A stretch of 64,000 nucleotides of DNA, from NCBI GenBank assembly GCA_020853575.1, contig JADYYP010000029.1, positions 1 to 64,000 on the forward strand, written 5' to 3'. Below, one piece after another: positions 38,436 to 47,132 of the stretch. The translations under genes and the position numbers were made by a program. Numbering within the stretch: position 1 is the first letter of the stretch; each line of letters starts with the position of its first letter. The stretch comes from Planctomycetota bacterium. Lineage in GTDB: Bacteria; Planctomycetota; UBA1135; GCA-002686595. Under the pieces are notes generated by a model. That model searched no databases. It had not been told where the DNA came from and saw only the letters and a program-made list of their open reading frames with translations.

Positions 38436-39611
38436 GTGAAGCGCACCCAGAGCATCGTCCCGGTCACCGTCGAGCGCGAGCTCGGCCGCTATTCGAGCGG
38501 CGAGCGCGGCCCGCTGCTGGTCGTCACCGCCGGCCTCCATGGCAACGAACCAGGCGGAGTACACGCGTTGCGACGCGTGTTCGCGACCTTGGCCGAGCGC
38601 CAACCGCGCGTGCGAGGTGAGTTCGTCGCGCTGGCCGGCAATCGCTGGGGTCTGGCACGCGACACGCGCTTCCACGACGAGGACATGAATCGTCTGTGGA
38701 CCGCGGACCAGGTGCGTGCGCTGCGCGAGCGGGCTCCGGAGCGCGACCACTCGGAGCACTCAGAGCAACGCGAGCTCCTGGCGGCGATCGAGGGCTTGCT
38801 CGCGACCGAGCGCGAACGCGTCTCGTTGCTCGACCTGCACTCGACGTCCGGCGGCGGTCCGCCGTTCACCGTGATGGGCGACACGCTGCAAAACCGCGAG
38901 ATCGCCTTCGAGCTCGGCGTCCCGGTGCTGCTCGGACTCGAGGAGAACATCGAAGGCACGCTGATCGAGTACGTCGGCGGCCTGGGCCATGTCGCGGTGG
39001 TGCTCGAAGGCGGACAGAACCAGGATCCGCGCACGATCGACAACCACGAGTCGGCCGTGTGGATCACGCTGGTTTCCGCTGGCCTGCTGACGCGCGAGCA
39101 AGTGCCCGACTACGAGGCGCATCGCGCGCGCTTGCGCGCCGCGGCCGACGGCCTGCCGCACGTCGTGGAGGTCTTGCATCGACACGACATCGAGCCCGAG
39201 CACGAGACCTGCTTCCGCATGATCCCGGGGCTGCGCAGCTTCCAGTCGATCGAGAAGGGCCGACTGCTCGCGCACAGCGGCGAATGCGCCGAGCAGCAGG
39301 TGCTCGCGCCGTTCAGCGGCGTGCTGCTGATGCCGCGCTACCAGCAGAAGGGCCTCGACGGCTTCTTCATGGGGCGCTCGATCGAGCCCTTCTGGCTGCG
39401 CATCTCGGCCGCGATGCGCCGCATGCACCTCGAGCGCGTGGTCAGCCTGCTGCCCGGCGTGAAGCTGGAAGCGCGCAATGGCAACGTGATCGCCGTCGAC
39501 CCCAAGGTCGCGCGCTTCTTCACGGTGGAGTTCTTCCACCTGCTCGGCTATCGCAAGAAGGTCGAGCGCGAGCGCAAGCTGGTCTTCTCGCGGCGCAACG
39601 ATCGCCTGTAG
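38436..39611 (+). CDS. succinylglutamate desuccinylase/aspartoacylase family protein
   Basis: 391 aa, GTG start. Zinc motif H35-x2-E38 in VTAGLHGNEPGG and a third ligand in SLLDLHSTSGGGPP are those of the AstE/AspA (M14-like) family. NRWGLARDTRFHDEDMNRLW is another conserved segment. The family removes acyl groups from N-acyl amino acids. The C-terminal ~150 residues form a beta-rich domain seen in longer members. It lies directly downstream of the GCS2-CBS gene. The exact substrate is unknown. Confidence 0.8.
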   Translation: MKRTQSIVPVTVERELGRYSSGERGPLLVVTAGLHGNEPGGVHALRRVFATLAERQPRVRGEFVALAGNRWGLARDTRFHDEDMNRLWTADQVRALRERAPERDHSEHSEQRELLAAIEGLLATERERVSLLDLHSTSGGGPPFTVMGDTLQNREIAFELGVPVLLGLEENIEGTLIEYVGGLGHVAVVLEGGQNQDPRTIDNHESAVWITLVSAGLLTREQVPDYEAHRARLRAAADGLPHVVEVLHRHDIEPEHETCFRMIPGLRSFQSIEKGRLLAHSGECAEQQVLAPFSGVLLMPRYQQKGLDGFFMGRSIEPFWLRISAAMRRMHLERVVSLLPGVKLEARNGNVIAVDPKVARFFTVEFFHLLGYRKKVERERKLVFSRRNDRL

Positions 39612-39911
39612 CGCGCGCGACGTCGGGCCTCGACCGGCTCGCACAGCGTGAGGAGCTCTCGCTCGCGAGGTCCAGCGCACTGAGAGCGGCGGCGCGGCCG
39701 AAATCCCGAGCGCGCGTGCTCTCAGGTCTTCACGAGCTCCCGGCGCAAGGATGCGCCCGCAATCCAACGGCGTGCTGCTTCGCAACTCGGTTGCTGACCC
39801 GCAACGAGCCGGAGTACGTGTCGGTTGGCGCCGGCGCCGGCACTCCGGACGCGAGAACGTCTACGTCTCGGGGAAACAGCGCGCCACGCGAAGCAACGGA
39901 CTCGCAGGAAC
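39612..39911. other. intergenic region between convergent genes, 300 bp
   Basis: No convincing coding sequence on either strand and no clear terminator. One perfect palindromic stretch (GGCGCCGGCGCC) lies near 39828. Confidence 0.3.
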
Positions 39912-42566
39912 TCAGCGGTCGCGCATGTCCATCGCGGTGATCTGCGTGCCGATCGGCACGCTGCTCGACGGCGCGGCCAAGGTGCCGGGCGCGGTGATCG
40001 TCGAGCAGTTGAGCTCGTTCGAGGTCGAGTCGACCCAGAACAGCTTGGTGCCCGTGGCGTCGAAGCGCACGATCGAGATCCCTGGTTGAGAGGCGCTCCC
40101 GACCAGCGACGGCGTGCCGTTGGTGGTGGCGGAGGTCGGGTCGAGCTCGAGCGTGTAGTACTCCCAGGCACCGTCGAGGGTGTCGGCGATCATCAGCGCC
40201 GAGCCATCGCGCGAGCCCGCCATCACCAGCGGGGTGATGCCGGTCGCGAAGGGCGAGCCCGCGATCGGCGTCAAGGCGCCACTGGCGAGATCGACGGCGT
40301 GGACCGCGATCGCGTCGCTGCCCAAGTGGGCCGTGATCACGAAGCGCCCCGAGCCGTCGAAGACCGCGCGGAATGGATCGACACCGCCGGTCGACACCGG
40401 CGTCAGGCGCGTCGCTGCACCCGTTCGCGCGTCGAGCGCGAAGACCTCGAGCTCGTCGCCCGCGGAGTCGGGCACGACCAACAGGCGACCACTCCCATGG
40501 ATCGCGGGCGGCCAGGCCGTTCCGGGGAAGGTGGAGCTGCTCAGGGGATCGACCGTGCCGTTGGTGGCGTCGAACGCATAGCGCACGAGCTGCGAGCTGC
40601 CCGCGGACGAGCGCACGAGGTAGGCGAAGCGCCCCGAGCGGTCGATCTCGAGCCCGACGTTGGAATTCGTCGTGCCCACGCGCGTGCCGATCGCGAGCAG
40701 GCCCTCGGAGTCGATCGCGTGCACGGTCACCGCACCCGAGCCGGTCGCGAGTTGGTGCGCAACGAGCGCGTAGTCGTCGAAGGGGTGCACGCTCACGGTC
40801 TGGGGATCCTGTCCAGTGGCGAAGGGCGAGCCCGTCTGCGTCGTCAACGTGCCACCAGTCGAGTCGAAGGCGTACTCGTACACACCGTCGGCCGCGAGGC
40901 TCGTCGCGTACACGTGCTGCGTCTGCGGGCGGAAGCGCGCATGCCCGAGCACCGGCGCGAGCTCGGTCACCGACTCGCTCGCGAGCAACGCTCCGTTCGG
41001 CGCGGCCGTCAGCGCGCCATCGATCGGGTCCGCGTCCCAGCACTGCACGAGTCCGCCGGCCTGCACCGTGTACACGTGGTTGCCGCGCGACTCGATCATG
41101 ATCTGGCGCGTGACGTCGAGCGCATCTGGCGCGCCGGCGATCGCGGAGGGCTCGCCCGTCAGCGCGTCGAGCGCGAATTGCCGCACCAACGTGTCGTTGG
41201 AGTGGCCGAGATACAGCGTCGCGTCGTCGGCCGAGACCGCGAGTGCGCTGTGCGCTGCGGCACCGATGTCGAGCGGGCTCCAGGCGGCGTCGGAGAGCGC
41301 TCCCGTGAGGCCGTCGACGTCGTAGCCGAACACGCTGGAGTCCGCGCTGCTGCCGGCGTACAGCCGTGCGCCGTCGCTGGTCAGCGCCAGCACGTTGACA
41401 CCGTTGCCCGAGGCGCTCGAGCCGATCGAAGTCAGGAGGCCGGTGCCGCCATCGATGGCATAGGCCTCGACCGCATCGACCGCGCTGCACGCGACGAACA
41501 GGAACGAGCTCGTGGGATCGATCACGATTTGCTGCGGATCGCCGCCGGCGAGCACCGAGGCCGGCGACGTCGCGCTGAGCTCACCGGTCAGCGGCTCGAC
41601 GTCGAACGAGTAGATCTCACCGGTCGAAGCGGAGGCGTAGAGCCACTCGCCATCCGGCGTCACGGCCAGGTCGGCGATCGTCGCGGCCCCGATCGAGGCG
41701 CTGAAGGCCGTCGGAAGCAGCTCGAGCGAACGTGAGTCGATGGAATGCACCGCGATGTTGCCACCCGCCGCGGTGAAGGCGATGCGGCTCCACGGATGCA
41801 CCGCGAGCTGCGCGGTGGAATCGGCGTCGAACACCTGCCCGCCGTGCGTGAGCGCGCCGCTGGTGTGCGTGCGGCGCAAGCTCGCGAGCGTACCTTGCAC
41901 ATCGTCGACCGCGCAGAAACCGCGCACGTAGGGCACGACGACGACCGTGGCGAAGGCACTGAAGGTGGTGGCGGAAGCGCAGTCCTCGACGGTGATGTCG
42001 AAGGCCGCGGCGCCGAACGCGGTCGGCACGCCGCTGATCACGCCGGTCGAGGAATCGAGCGCGAGTCCCGTGGGCAGCGAGCCCGAGCTGATGCTCCACG
42101 TCGAGCCGTGACCCGCGCTGAGCAGCGGCTCCGCGTAGAAGTACACGCCGCGGCCGAGCTCGTCGCCGAGATCGGGATAGTCCACACCTGAGGGCGGCAC
42201 GTGCGCGACCGAGATCGTGATGTCGACGCTCGTCTCCCCCACCGCGTTGGCCGCCGTGATGGTGTAGGTCGCGGCTGCGCTGGTCGCCGAAGGAGTGCCG
42301 CTGATCACGCCCGTCGCCGAGTCGAGCGAGAGTCCCGCGGGGAGCGCCGGAGTGACGGCGAAGGAGCTCGCCGAACCGCCGCCGACGGTGGGCAAGTTCT
42401 CGGAGATCGCGCCGCACAGCTCGTAGGCCGCAGTCGGATCGGAGTAGGCCAGGCTCGTCGGCGCGCGGCGCGACGATCCACCGCCATTGGTGCAGGAAGC
42501 GAGCGCAACTGCGGCGAGCGGAGCGAACGAGAGCAGACGGCGCGAACGCGAGATCCGAGTGTGCAT
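39912..42566 (-). CDS. lipoprotein with Ig-like domains and a lactonase-type propeller
   Basis: 884 aa from the ATG at 42566. The signal (SRSRRLLSFAPLAAVALASC) ends in a lipobox (ALASC). Two putative-Ig (He_PIG) domains follow, each with the signature LPxGLxLDSxTGVISGxPT. The remaining ~650 residues are a seven-bladed-propeller-like repeat of the YVTN/lactonase type (ALAVSADDATLYLGHSNDTL; VTPDGEWLYASASTGEIYSF; IDPTSSFLFVACSAVDAVEA). Probably surface-exposed. Lactonase activity is not implied; the repeats could equally be structural. Confidence 0.75.
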   Translation of the reverse strand: MHTRISRSRRLLSFAPLAAVALASCTNGGGSSRRAPTSLAYSDPTAAYELCGAISENLPTVGGGSASSFAVTPALPAGLSLDSATGVISGTPSATSAAATYTITAANAVGETSVDITISVAHVPPSGVDYPDLGDELGRGVYFYAEPLLSAGHGSTWSISSGSLPTGLALDSSTGVISGVPTAFGAAAFDITVEDCASATTFSAFATVVVVPYVRGFCAVDDVQGTLASLRRTHTSGALTHGGQVFDADSTAQLAVHPWSRIAFTAAGGNIAVHSIDSRSLELLPTAFSASIGAATIADLAVTPDGEWLYASASTGEIYSFDVEPLTGELSATSPASVLAGGDPQQIVIDPTSSFLFVACSAVDAVEAYAIDGGTGLLTSIGSSASGNGVNVLALTSDGARLYAGSSADSSVFGYDVDGLTGALSDAAWSPLDIGAAAHSALAVSADDATLYLGHSNDTLVRQFALDALTGEPSAIAGAPDALDVTRQIMIESRGNHVYTVQAGGLVQCWDADPIDGALTAAPNGALLASESVTELAPVLGHARFRPQTQHVYATSLAADGVYEYAFDSTGGTLTTQTGSPFATGQDPQTVSVHPFDDYALVAHQLATGSGAVTVHAIDSEGLLAIGTRVGTTNSNVGLEIDRSGRFAYLVRSSAGSSQLVRYAFDATNGTVDPLSSSTFPGTAWPPAIHGSGRLLVVPDSAGDELEVFALDARTGAATRLTPVSTGGVDPFRAVFDGSGRFVITAHLGSDAIAVHAVDLASGALTPIAGSPFATGITPLVMAGSRDGSALMIADTLDGAWEYYTLELDPTSATTNGTPSLVGSASQPGISIVRFDATGTKLFWVDSTSNELNCSTITAPGTLAAPSSSVPIGTQITAMDMRDR

Positions 42567-42751
42567 GGTCGTGGTGAGCGCGCGCAGGACAGGCGGGCGC
42601 GGCTCTTTCGATCGACGCACTCCGCGGCGCCCATGGAGCCGCTCCGAACACGCCGTCCCAGGCGCGGTGCCCGCGCACTTTTTTCGCCGTCACGGACCGC
42701 CCAACCCGGGTGCAGCTCCGCCCCGCGCAACCTCGCGCCGCGCGCCCTGGC

Positions 42752-43771
42752 CTAGGGGAGGATCGTGATCGAGATCGCGTTGGACAGACTGTGGTTGTTC
42801 GGCGCGGCCTTGCCCGGATCGCGGGTCGAGGCCTGCACGTAGAGCGTCTCGCCCGCCAGCACGCCCTTCGATGCGAGATAAGCGTGCGAGAACGCGTAGC
42901 TGTAGACACCGCTGCAATTGCGGCTCGTCGTGAAGTCGCCCAGCGAGCTGGTCACCGGCGTGCGCGCGGCCGGGGCCTGGACGCACAACGTGCCGCCATG
43001 GAAGGGCTGCGCGCTGGGTGCACGGCTCCAAACGAGCTTGCTCATCACGTGATCGAGCAGCAGGTCCGCGGTCACCGTCAAGTTGTCGACTCCCGTCAGG
43101 CTCGTGTCACCGGTCGCGAGCACATACGGGTGGCACTGCGCGCTGCTCTTGGTGCTCACGCAGTACGTCGTTCCGACCGGTTCGGCCTCGACGACCACGT
43201 CGTCCACCAACCAGCCGTAGCCGTCGTTCCACAGGCTGTCGATGGCGTCGAAGTGGAAGCGCAGCAGGATGTCCTGGCCGAGGTAGGCATCGAGCGAGAC
43301 GACGCGCTCCCACCACACGTACTCGTTGTCCCCGATCGCCACTTCGTCCCAGGTCAGCCCGCCATTGTTCGAGACGTACACGTAGCGATGGTCCCAACCG
43401 CAATTCCAACCGCCGCACTCCGTGTCCTCGAAGGACAGGAAGCGCAGGCGCGCCGTCGCCACGTTCGCCGGAATCGAGATCGGCAACAGCGACGTCAAGC
43501 TGCCGACCGGCGTGCCGTAGAAGTTGCAGCTCGAATTGAGCACGAGGTGGTTGAACGCCGCCACGTGGGCACCGCCCGGAAGCCTGCCGCCCAAGTTGAC
43601 TCTGCAGGGCTCGTTCACCAAATCCATGTCGCGCCACAGGCTGGAGGTGGACCAGTTGCCCAGACCGCTCTCGAAGTCGTCGGCGAACAGCACCTGCTGC
43701 GCGGACGCTCGAGTTGCGGAGAGCGCGAGGATCGCGGCGAGAGCGAAACGCTGAGAGAGGGATCCGAACAT
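42752..43771 (-). CDS. secreted protein with immune-inhibitor-like fold and planctomycete C-terminal module
   Basis: 339 aa from the ATG at 43771. Signal peptide (SQRFALAAILALSATRASA), then a jelly-roll-like domain with FADDFESGLGNWSTSSLWR, YVYVSNNGGLTWDEVAI and GWLVDDVVVEAE, resembling the MAM/immune-inhibitor-A carbohydrate-binding type. The last ~140 residues form the shared module (TTYCVSTKSSAQCHP, FHGGTLCVQAPAARTP, CSGVYSYAFSH). No protease motif is present. Transcribed in the same direction as 39912-42566, 185 bp upstream. Confidence 0.7.
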   Translation of the reverse strand: MFGSLSQRFALAAILALSATRASAQQVLFADDFESGLGNWSTSSLWRDMDLVNEPCRVNLGGRLPGGAHVAAFNHLVLNSSCNFYGTPVGSLTSLLPISIPANVATARLRFLSFEDTECGGWNCGWDHRYVYVSNNGGLTWDEVAIGDNEYVWWERVVSLDAYLGQDILLRFHFDAIDSLWNDGYGWLVDDVVVEAEPVGTTYCVSTKSSAQCHPYVLATGDTSLTGVDNLTVTADLLLDHVMSKLVWSRAPSAQPFHGGTLCVQAPAARTPVTSSLGDFTTSRNCSGVYSYAFSHAYLASKGVLAGETLYVQASTRDPGKAAPNNHSLSNAISITILP

Positions 43772-44435
43772 GAGGGCCTCCGGTGCCAGGGGTTCCGACC
43801 GCCACCCACGATGCCGTGGCGCCCACAAGTGGTTGCGTGAATCGCGCCGAAATCGACGACCCGCTCGAAGTCGCGCGGTGGGCCCCACGACGCGAGCGTG
43901 AGCGCAGCCTTGGGTTTCAACCTCGATGTCGTCGCTCTCGAAGACAAGAGCGCAGGCGCTGTAGTTCTACGGCGTCGACAGCAACTGACTCGTACCACTC
44001 GCTTGAGGCCAAAGCTCGTGTCTCCTGTGGGTCAAGGCTCAGACGCAGCGTTCGGTCGCCCAGCGCACCAGGGGCTCAGCCGGGACGTGCAGCGGGACCT
44101 TCTCGTTGGACTGGAACGCGTTGCGAGCGGCGACGCCCGGCGCGCCCGGGCAACCATTTGCGGCCGGTGACTCCGTGCAGATGCAAGGTGCCTTCGCGAC
44201 CCGTCGAATTCCAAACGATGATGTTGCCCGACGCGTTGAAGTTCACGGTCGCGCCGTAGTTTCGGTCGAGTCGCTCCGTGCTTCACTCGGAGCCGTCCGG
44301 GACTGAGCGGCACGCGTCGAAGGGCATCGGCCCCGCCCTTCCGGGTGTGTCACACTCGAGAAGCGTTTCCTCGTCGACGTGCGAAGCGCCGTTTGATTGT
44401 GCTCACCTCGTGTCCTCTGGCCGCGCGCCACCGAC
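43772..44435. other. intergenic region, 664 bp, with one gene remnant
   Basis: Apart from the possible frameshifted remnant at 44039-44262, nothing convincing was found on either strand. Confidence 0.35.
44039..44262 (-). pseudogene. possible frameshifted gene remnant
   Basis: On the complement, NYGATVNFNASGNIIVWNST is followed by GREGTLHLHGVTG. A one-base shift then gives GCPGAPGVAARNAFQSNEKV and PLHVPAEPLVRWATERCV with a stop at 44039. Both halves look protein-like, but no start codon is visible upstream. It could be the end of a pseudopilin or a cupredoxin-type protein; I cannot decide. Confidence 0.3.
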
Positions 44436-46670
44436 TTACCAGGGCAGTGGGTGGTGTCGCACGAAGAGCCCCATCGCACCCGTGTCCGTCTTGAGGTCGA
44501 GATCGAGATGCGTCGCGCCCCAGCCGGCGACGTCCACCCAGACGTGTTCTTGGAGATAGCAGCGTGGCCCTGGCGTCGTCGGCAGCGTTAGGCGCAGGTC
44601 TCCCACATGGACGAGCCCTCGCGCGTCGGGCGAGAACATCGTGAGCGGCACGACCGCACTGGGTTGTCCGGTGAGCGCCACGGCGGCGTAGCCCTCGACG
44701 AGGACTCGCTCCGTCGCACCTCCGGGTTGGAAGGCAGCGGGCGCGGCGCCGACCGATTCGAGTCGAAGCAGCCGCTCGAAGCGCTCGAGGTCGTAGACAC
44801 CGACATAGTTCTCGAAAGTGTTCGTGACGTAGGCGAAGTAGCTGATCCGATTCGGATCGGAAGTTCGCTTGCGCCCAAACGCAACTCCGTGACAGCCGAG
44901 TCCTGCCGGGAACGTGTACACGCCCGTGGGTCGGCCGTTTGCGCCGAGGGGCGCGATGCTGACGTTGAACGAGGCTTTGTTGCAGACGACCAGGAAGCGC
45001 CGGTGTCCGGTTGAGTCCGGCGGACTCACGATGGCCTGGATCGGCATGTGAGCCCAACGAACAGGCGTCGACGTCAAGTCGGTGAGTGCGAGGTTCCCTG
45101 CGGCATTGCCGAGCGGCGCGGGTATCGGCGTGCGGAACAGACTCTCCGAACCCGGGGACGCGTCGATCGCATACGCGCTCACGTCGTCGGTGCCCGCGTT
45201 GTTGGTGTAGCCGATGTACTGCGTCGAATTCGCCGTGCCCGTGTTGACGATGCCGGCAGCAAGCGGAGATCGACCTGCGGTGGGGACACGCGCAACCTCG
45301 GCGCCGACTCCGTAGCGACCGTCCGGGTCCGTCCAGGGCCTCGAGATCGAATAGAGCGACGCGCTCGCGCCAAGTGTGTTCGCCGTCAGGAAGTGGTCGC
45401 CATCGTCGAGAAACCACAATCCGTGTGGCGAGAACGCCGGAGGTCCGCCCGCGCCGCTGGACTGCCCAAGCGCGGGAACGTCGGGGCGGCCCCACGAAAG
45501 CGCACGCAGCGGATCGAACTCCTGCACTCGGTTGTTGCCCATGACCGTTAGGAACCAACGATCGGAACCTGTCGTCGACGGGTTGCGCGGAGCCGTCATC
45601 ACGTGCGCCGTTGCGGCACCCATCGGGATGTCGCCGATGACCAGTTTCGTGCTCGCGTCGAGCACCGTGGCCGTCACGTCATGCCAGTTTGCGAACACCG
45701 CAACATCACGCAATACTCCGTTCCAGTCGAGCGACCTGCCGCTCCAACCGTTGTGGGGGTTGTTGCCGACGTGCGGGATGTGTGCGCGCGTCCAGTTCGT
45801 CGCGTCGAACACGTCGACAGCTCCATTGGGAGCTCCCGGATACGCAAACGTCTGGAGCCCAACCCAGAGCTCGCCGATCCCCTTCTGGCGTGGCGATCGC
45901 ATGGGAATCTTGCTGACGTGCGTCAGCGGCATCGGCATGTGAGCCGCCGTGACGATTTGCACCTGCATGTAGGGATGCAGAGCGCAGTAGTAGCGATAGT
46001 CGCCATCGGCGAGATCACTCGCCTCCAGGTAGTAGTAGCCGACGTCTTGGCCGGGAATGTTCCGGGAATATCCGATGAAGCCCGTGTCGACCCCCTGCGC
46101 GGAGTTCGTCACCGTGTGCCACGTCCTACCGCGGTTGTAGACCTTCAGATAGTCACCGGCGGACAGAATGACGCGACGTGGGTCCATGTCCATGTCGCGA
46201 GAATCGCTGCCGTCGTCGCGATACCACGGGGCCTCGTCGAGGATCTCGAGCACTACACCGTGACCGGACGGCGTTGGGGGCGCGGGCACACCGAGCTGCG
46301 GGTGCGAAGCGCCGACCGGAGGTGCGTACACAAGCCACTGCACGAGTTGGTCGAGTTCGACATCGGTGATGACCTCCGGCCCGAACGCCGGCATGCGGAA
46401 ATCGAAGCCACCAACCAAATACGCTCCGTTGCGAACCTGCCACCGGACTCGAGCCTCGATCAGGGGTTGGCCCGACGTCAACCCATAGGCAATCGGCGGC
46501 GCCCACGATCCCGTATCCGTCCAGCTCGGGCCACCGTGGCCGTCGGCTCCATGGCAAGTTGCGCAGGCCGCTGCGAACAGCTTCGCCGGCGGTCGTGGCG
46601 CTTGAGCGGCGGCGAGCGTGGAAAGCAAGACGACGGCGACGACCGAGACGAAGTTCCTTGCGAACGGCAT
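44436..46670 (-). CDS. cytochrome c / amicyanin-like cupredoxin / beta-propeller fusion
   Basis: 744 aa, signal peptide at 1-22. Residues ~27-115 form a class I cytochrome c: C36-A-T-C39-H40 and a likely axial Met93 (FRMPAFG). Residues ~140-240 form a blue-copper domain with His185 (TWHTVTN), Cys229, His232 and Met235 (YYCALHPYMQ); the Cys-x2-His-x2-Met spacing is that of amicyanin. The remaining ~480 residues are a propeller (SPHGLWFLDDGDHFLTANTL; SYFAYVTNTFENYVGVYDLE). It would be a periplasmic electron carrier or oxidoreductase with heme and copper in one chain. A TTGAC-N4-ATCAA site lies 79 nt upstream, linking it to the Crp/Fnr regulator at 61332. It is not a cd1 nitrite reductase: no d1-binding pattern is recognisable and the cupredoxin is inserted. 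Confidence 0.75.
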   Translation of the reverse strand: MPFARNFVSVVAVVLLSTLAAAQAPRPPAKLFAAACATCHGADGHGGPSWTDTGSWAPPIAYGLTSGQPLIEARVRWQVRNGAYLVGGFDFRMPAFGPEVITDVELDQLVQWLVYAPPVGASHPQLGVPAPPTPSGHGVVLEILDEAPWYRDDGSDSRDMDMDPRRVILSAGDYLKVYNRGRTWHTVTNSAQGVDTGFIGYSRNIPGQDVGYYYLEASDLADGDYRYYCALHPYMQVQIVTAAHMPMPLTHVSKIPMRSPRQKGIGELWVGLQTFAYPGAPNGAVDVFDATNWTRAHIPHVGNNPHNGWSGRSLDWNGVLRDVAVFANWHDVTATVLDASTKLVIGDIPMGAATAHVMTAPRNPSTTGSDRWFLTVMGNNRVQEFDPLRALSWGRPDVPALGQSSGAGGPPAFSPHGLWFLDDGDHFLTANTLGASASLYSISRPWTDPDGRYGVGAEVARVPTAGRSPLAAGIVNTGTANSTQYIGYTNNAGTDDVSAYAIDASPGSESLFRTPIPAPLGNAAGNLALTDLTSTPVRWAHMPIQAIVSPPDSTGHRRFLVVCNKASFNVSIAPLGANGRPTGVYTFPAGLGCHGVAFGRKRTSDPNRISYFAYVTNTFENYVGVYDLERFERLLRLESVGAAPAAFQPGGATERVLVEGYAAVALTGQPSAVVPLTMFSPDARGLVHVGDLRLTLPTTPGPRCYLQEHVWVDVAGWGATHLDLDLKTDTGAMGLFVRHHPLPW

Positions 46671-47132
46671 GGCGTGAATTCCGTGCGTGGTGCAACTCAG
46701 ATCAAGCGCGAGACCGGATCAGTTTGCTTGCAACTGCGTAGTCACGTCTTGACCGGAATCAAGACGGCGCGTGATCGTCAGCGATCTGGCGAAGGAATGA
46801 CCGCTGAACCGGTCGGTTCCTCGACGGCGGCGCGGCAACCTAGATCGAGTTCGCATACCGCACACAGGTGCGGGACCGCCTCGGGGGTCCGTCACAGCAT
46901 CGCCAGCCAGTGCCCGCGAGCTTGGATCGTGCGGCGGCGTGCAAGCGCCCCAGCGTAGTCGAGATGTCGCACGGCCAATTCGAATTGCGCCAGTACATTC
47001 ACCCATTCTGCTCCGTCGACCAGCGCCTCGCCTACGGCGCCGACGGCGCGCGCTTCCTGGTCGACTTGAAGCACCTGCTCTAGAACCCGGGGCTCTTCAC
47101 GCTCTGAGTGCGTTGCGCCAGTTCGACGCGCA
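46671..47132. other. intergenic region, 462 bp
   Basis: Holds the Fnr/Dnr-type palindrome at 46749-46762 for the cytochrome-cupredoxin gene. A plus-strand frame ending at 47083 (VVEMSHGQFELRQYIHPF) is open for ~70 codons but has no recognisable family. Confidence 0.4.
46749..46762. promoter_or_regulatory. Fnr/Dnr-type operator upstream of the cytochrome-cupredoxin gene
   Basis: TTGAC-CGGA-ATCAA, two half-sites separated by four bases. The centre is 85 bp upstream of the ATG at 46670, compatible with class II activation and a leader of about 40 nt. Confidence 0.65.

Noticed and set aside
36140..38467. Minus-strand 775-codon frame opposite the GCS2-CBS gene
   Set aside because: The plus strand has clear GCS2 and CBS motifs; the minus frame has none.
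44436..46670. cd1 nitrite reductase (NirS) or CuA-type nitrous oxide reductase
   Set aside because: The copper motif is Cys-x2-His-x2-Met (amicyanin type), not the Cys-x3-Cys of CuA, and a cupredoxin separates the cytochrome from the propeller.
46868..47083. 71-codon plus-strand ORF
   Set aside because: No ribosome site, no recognisable family, and it overlaps a similarly open antisense frame.
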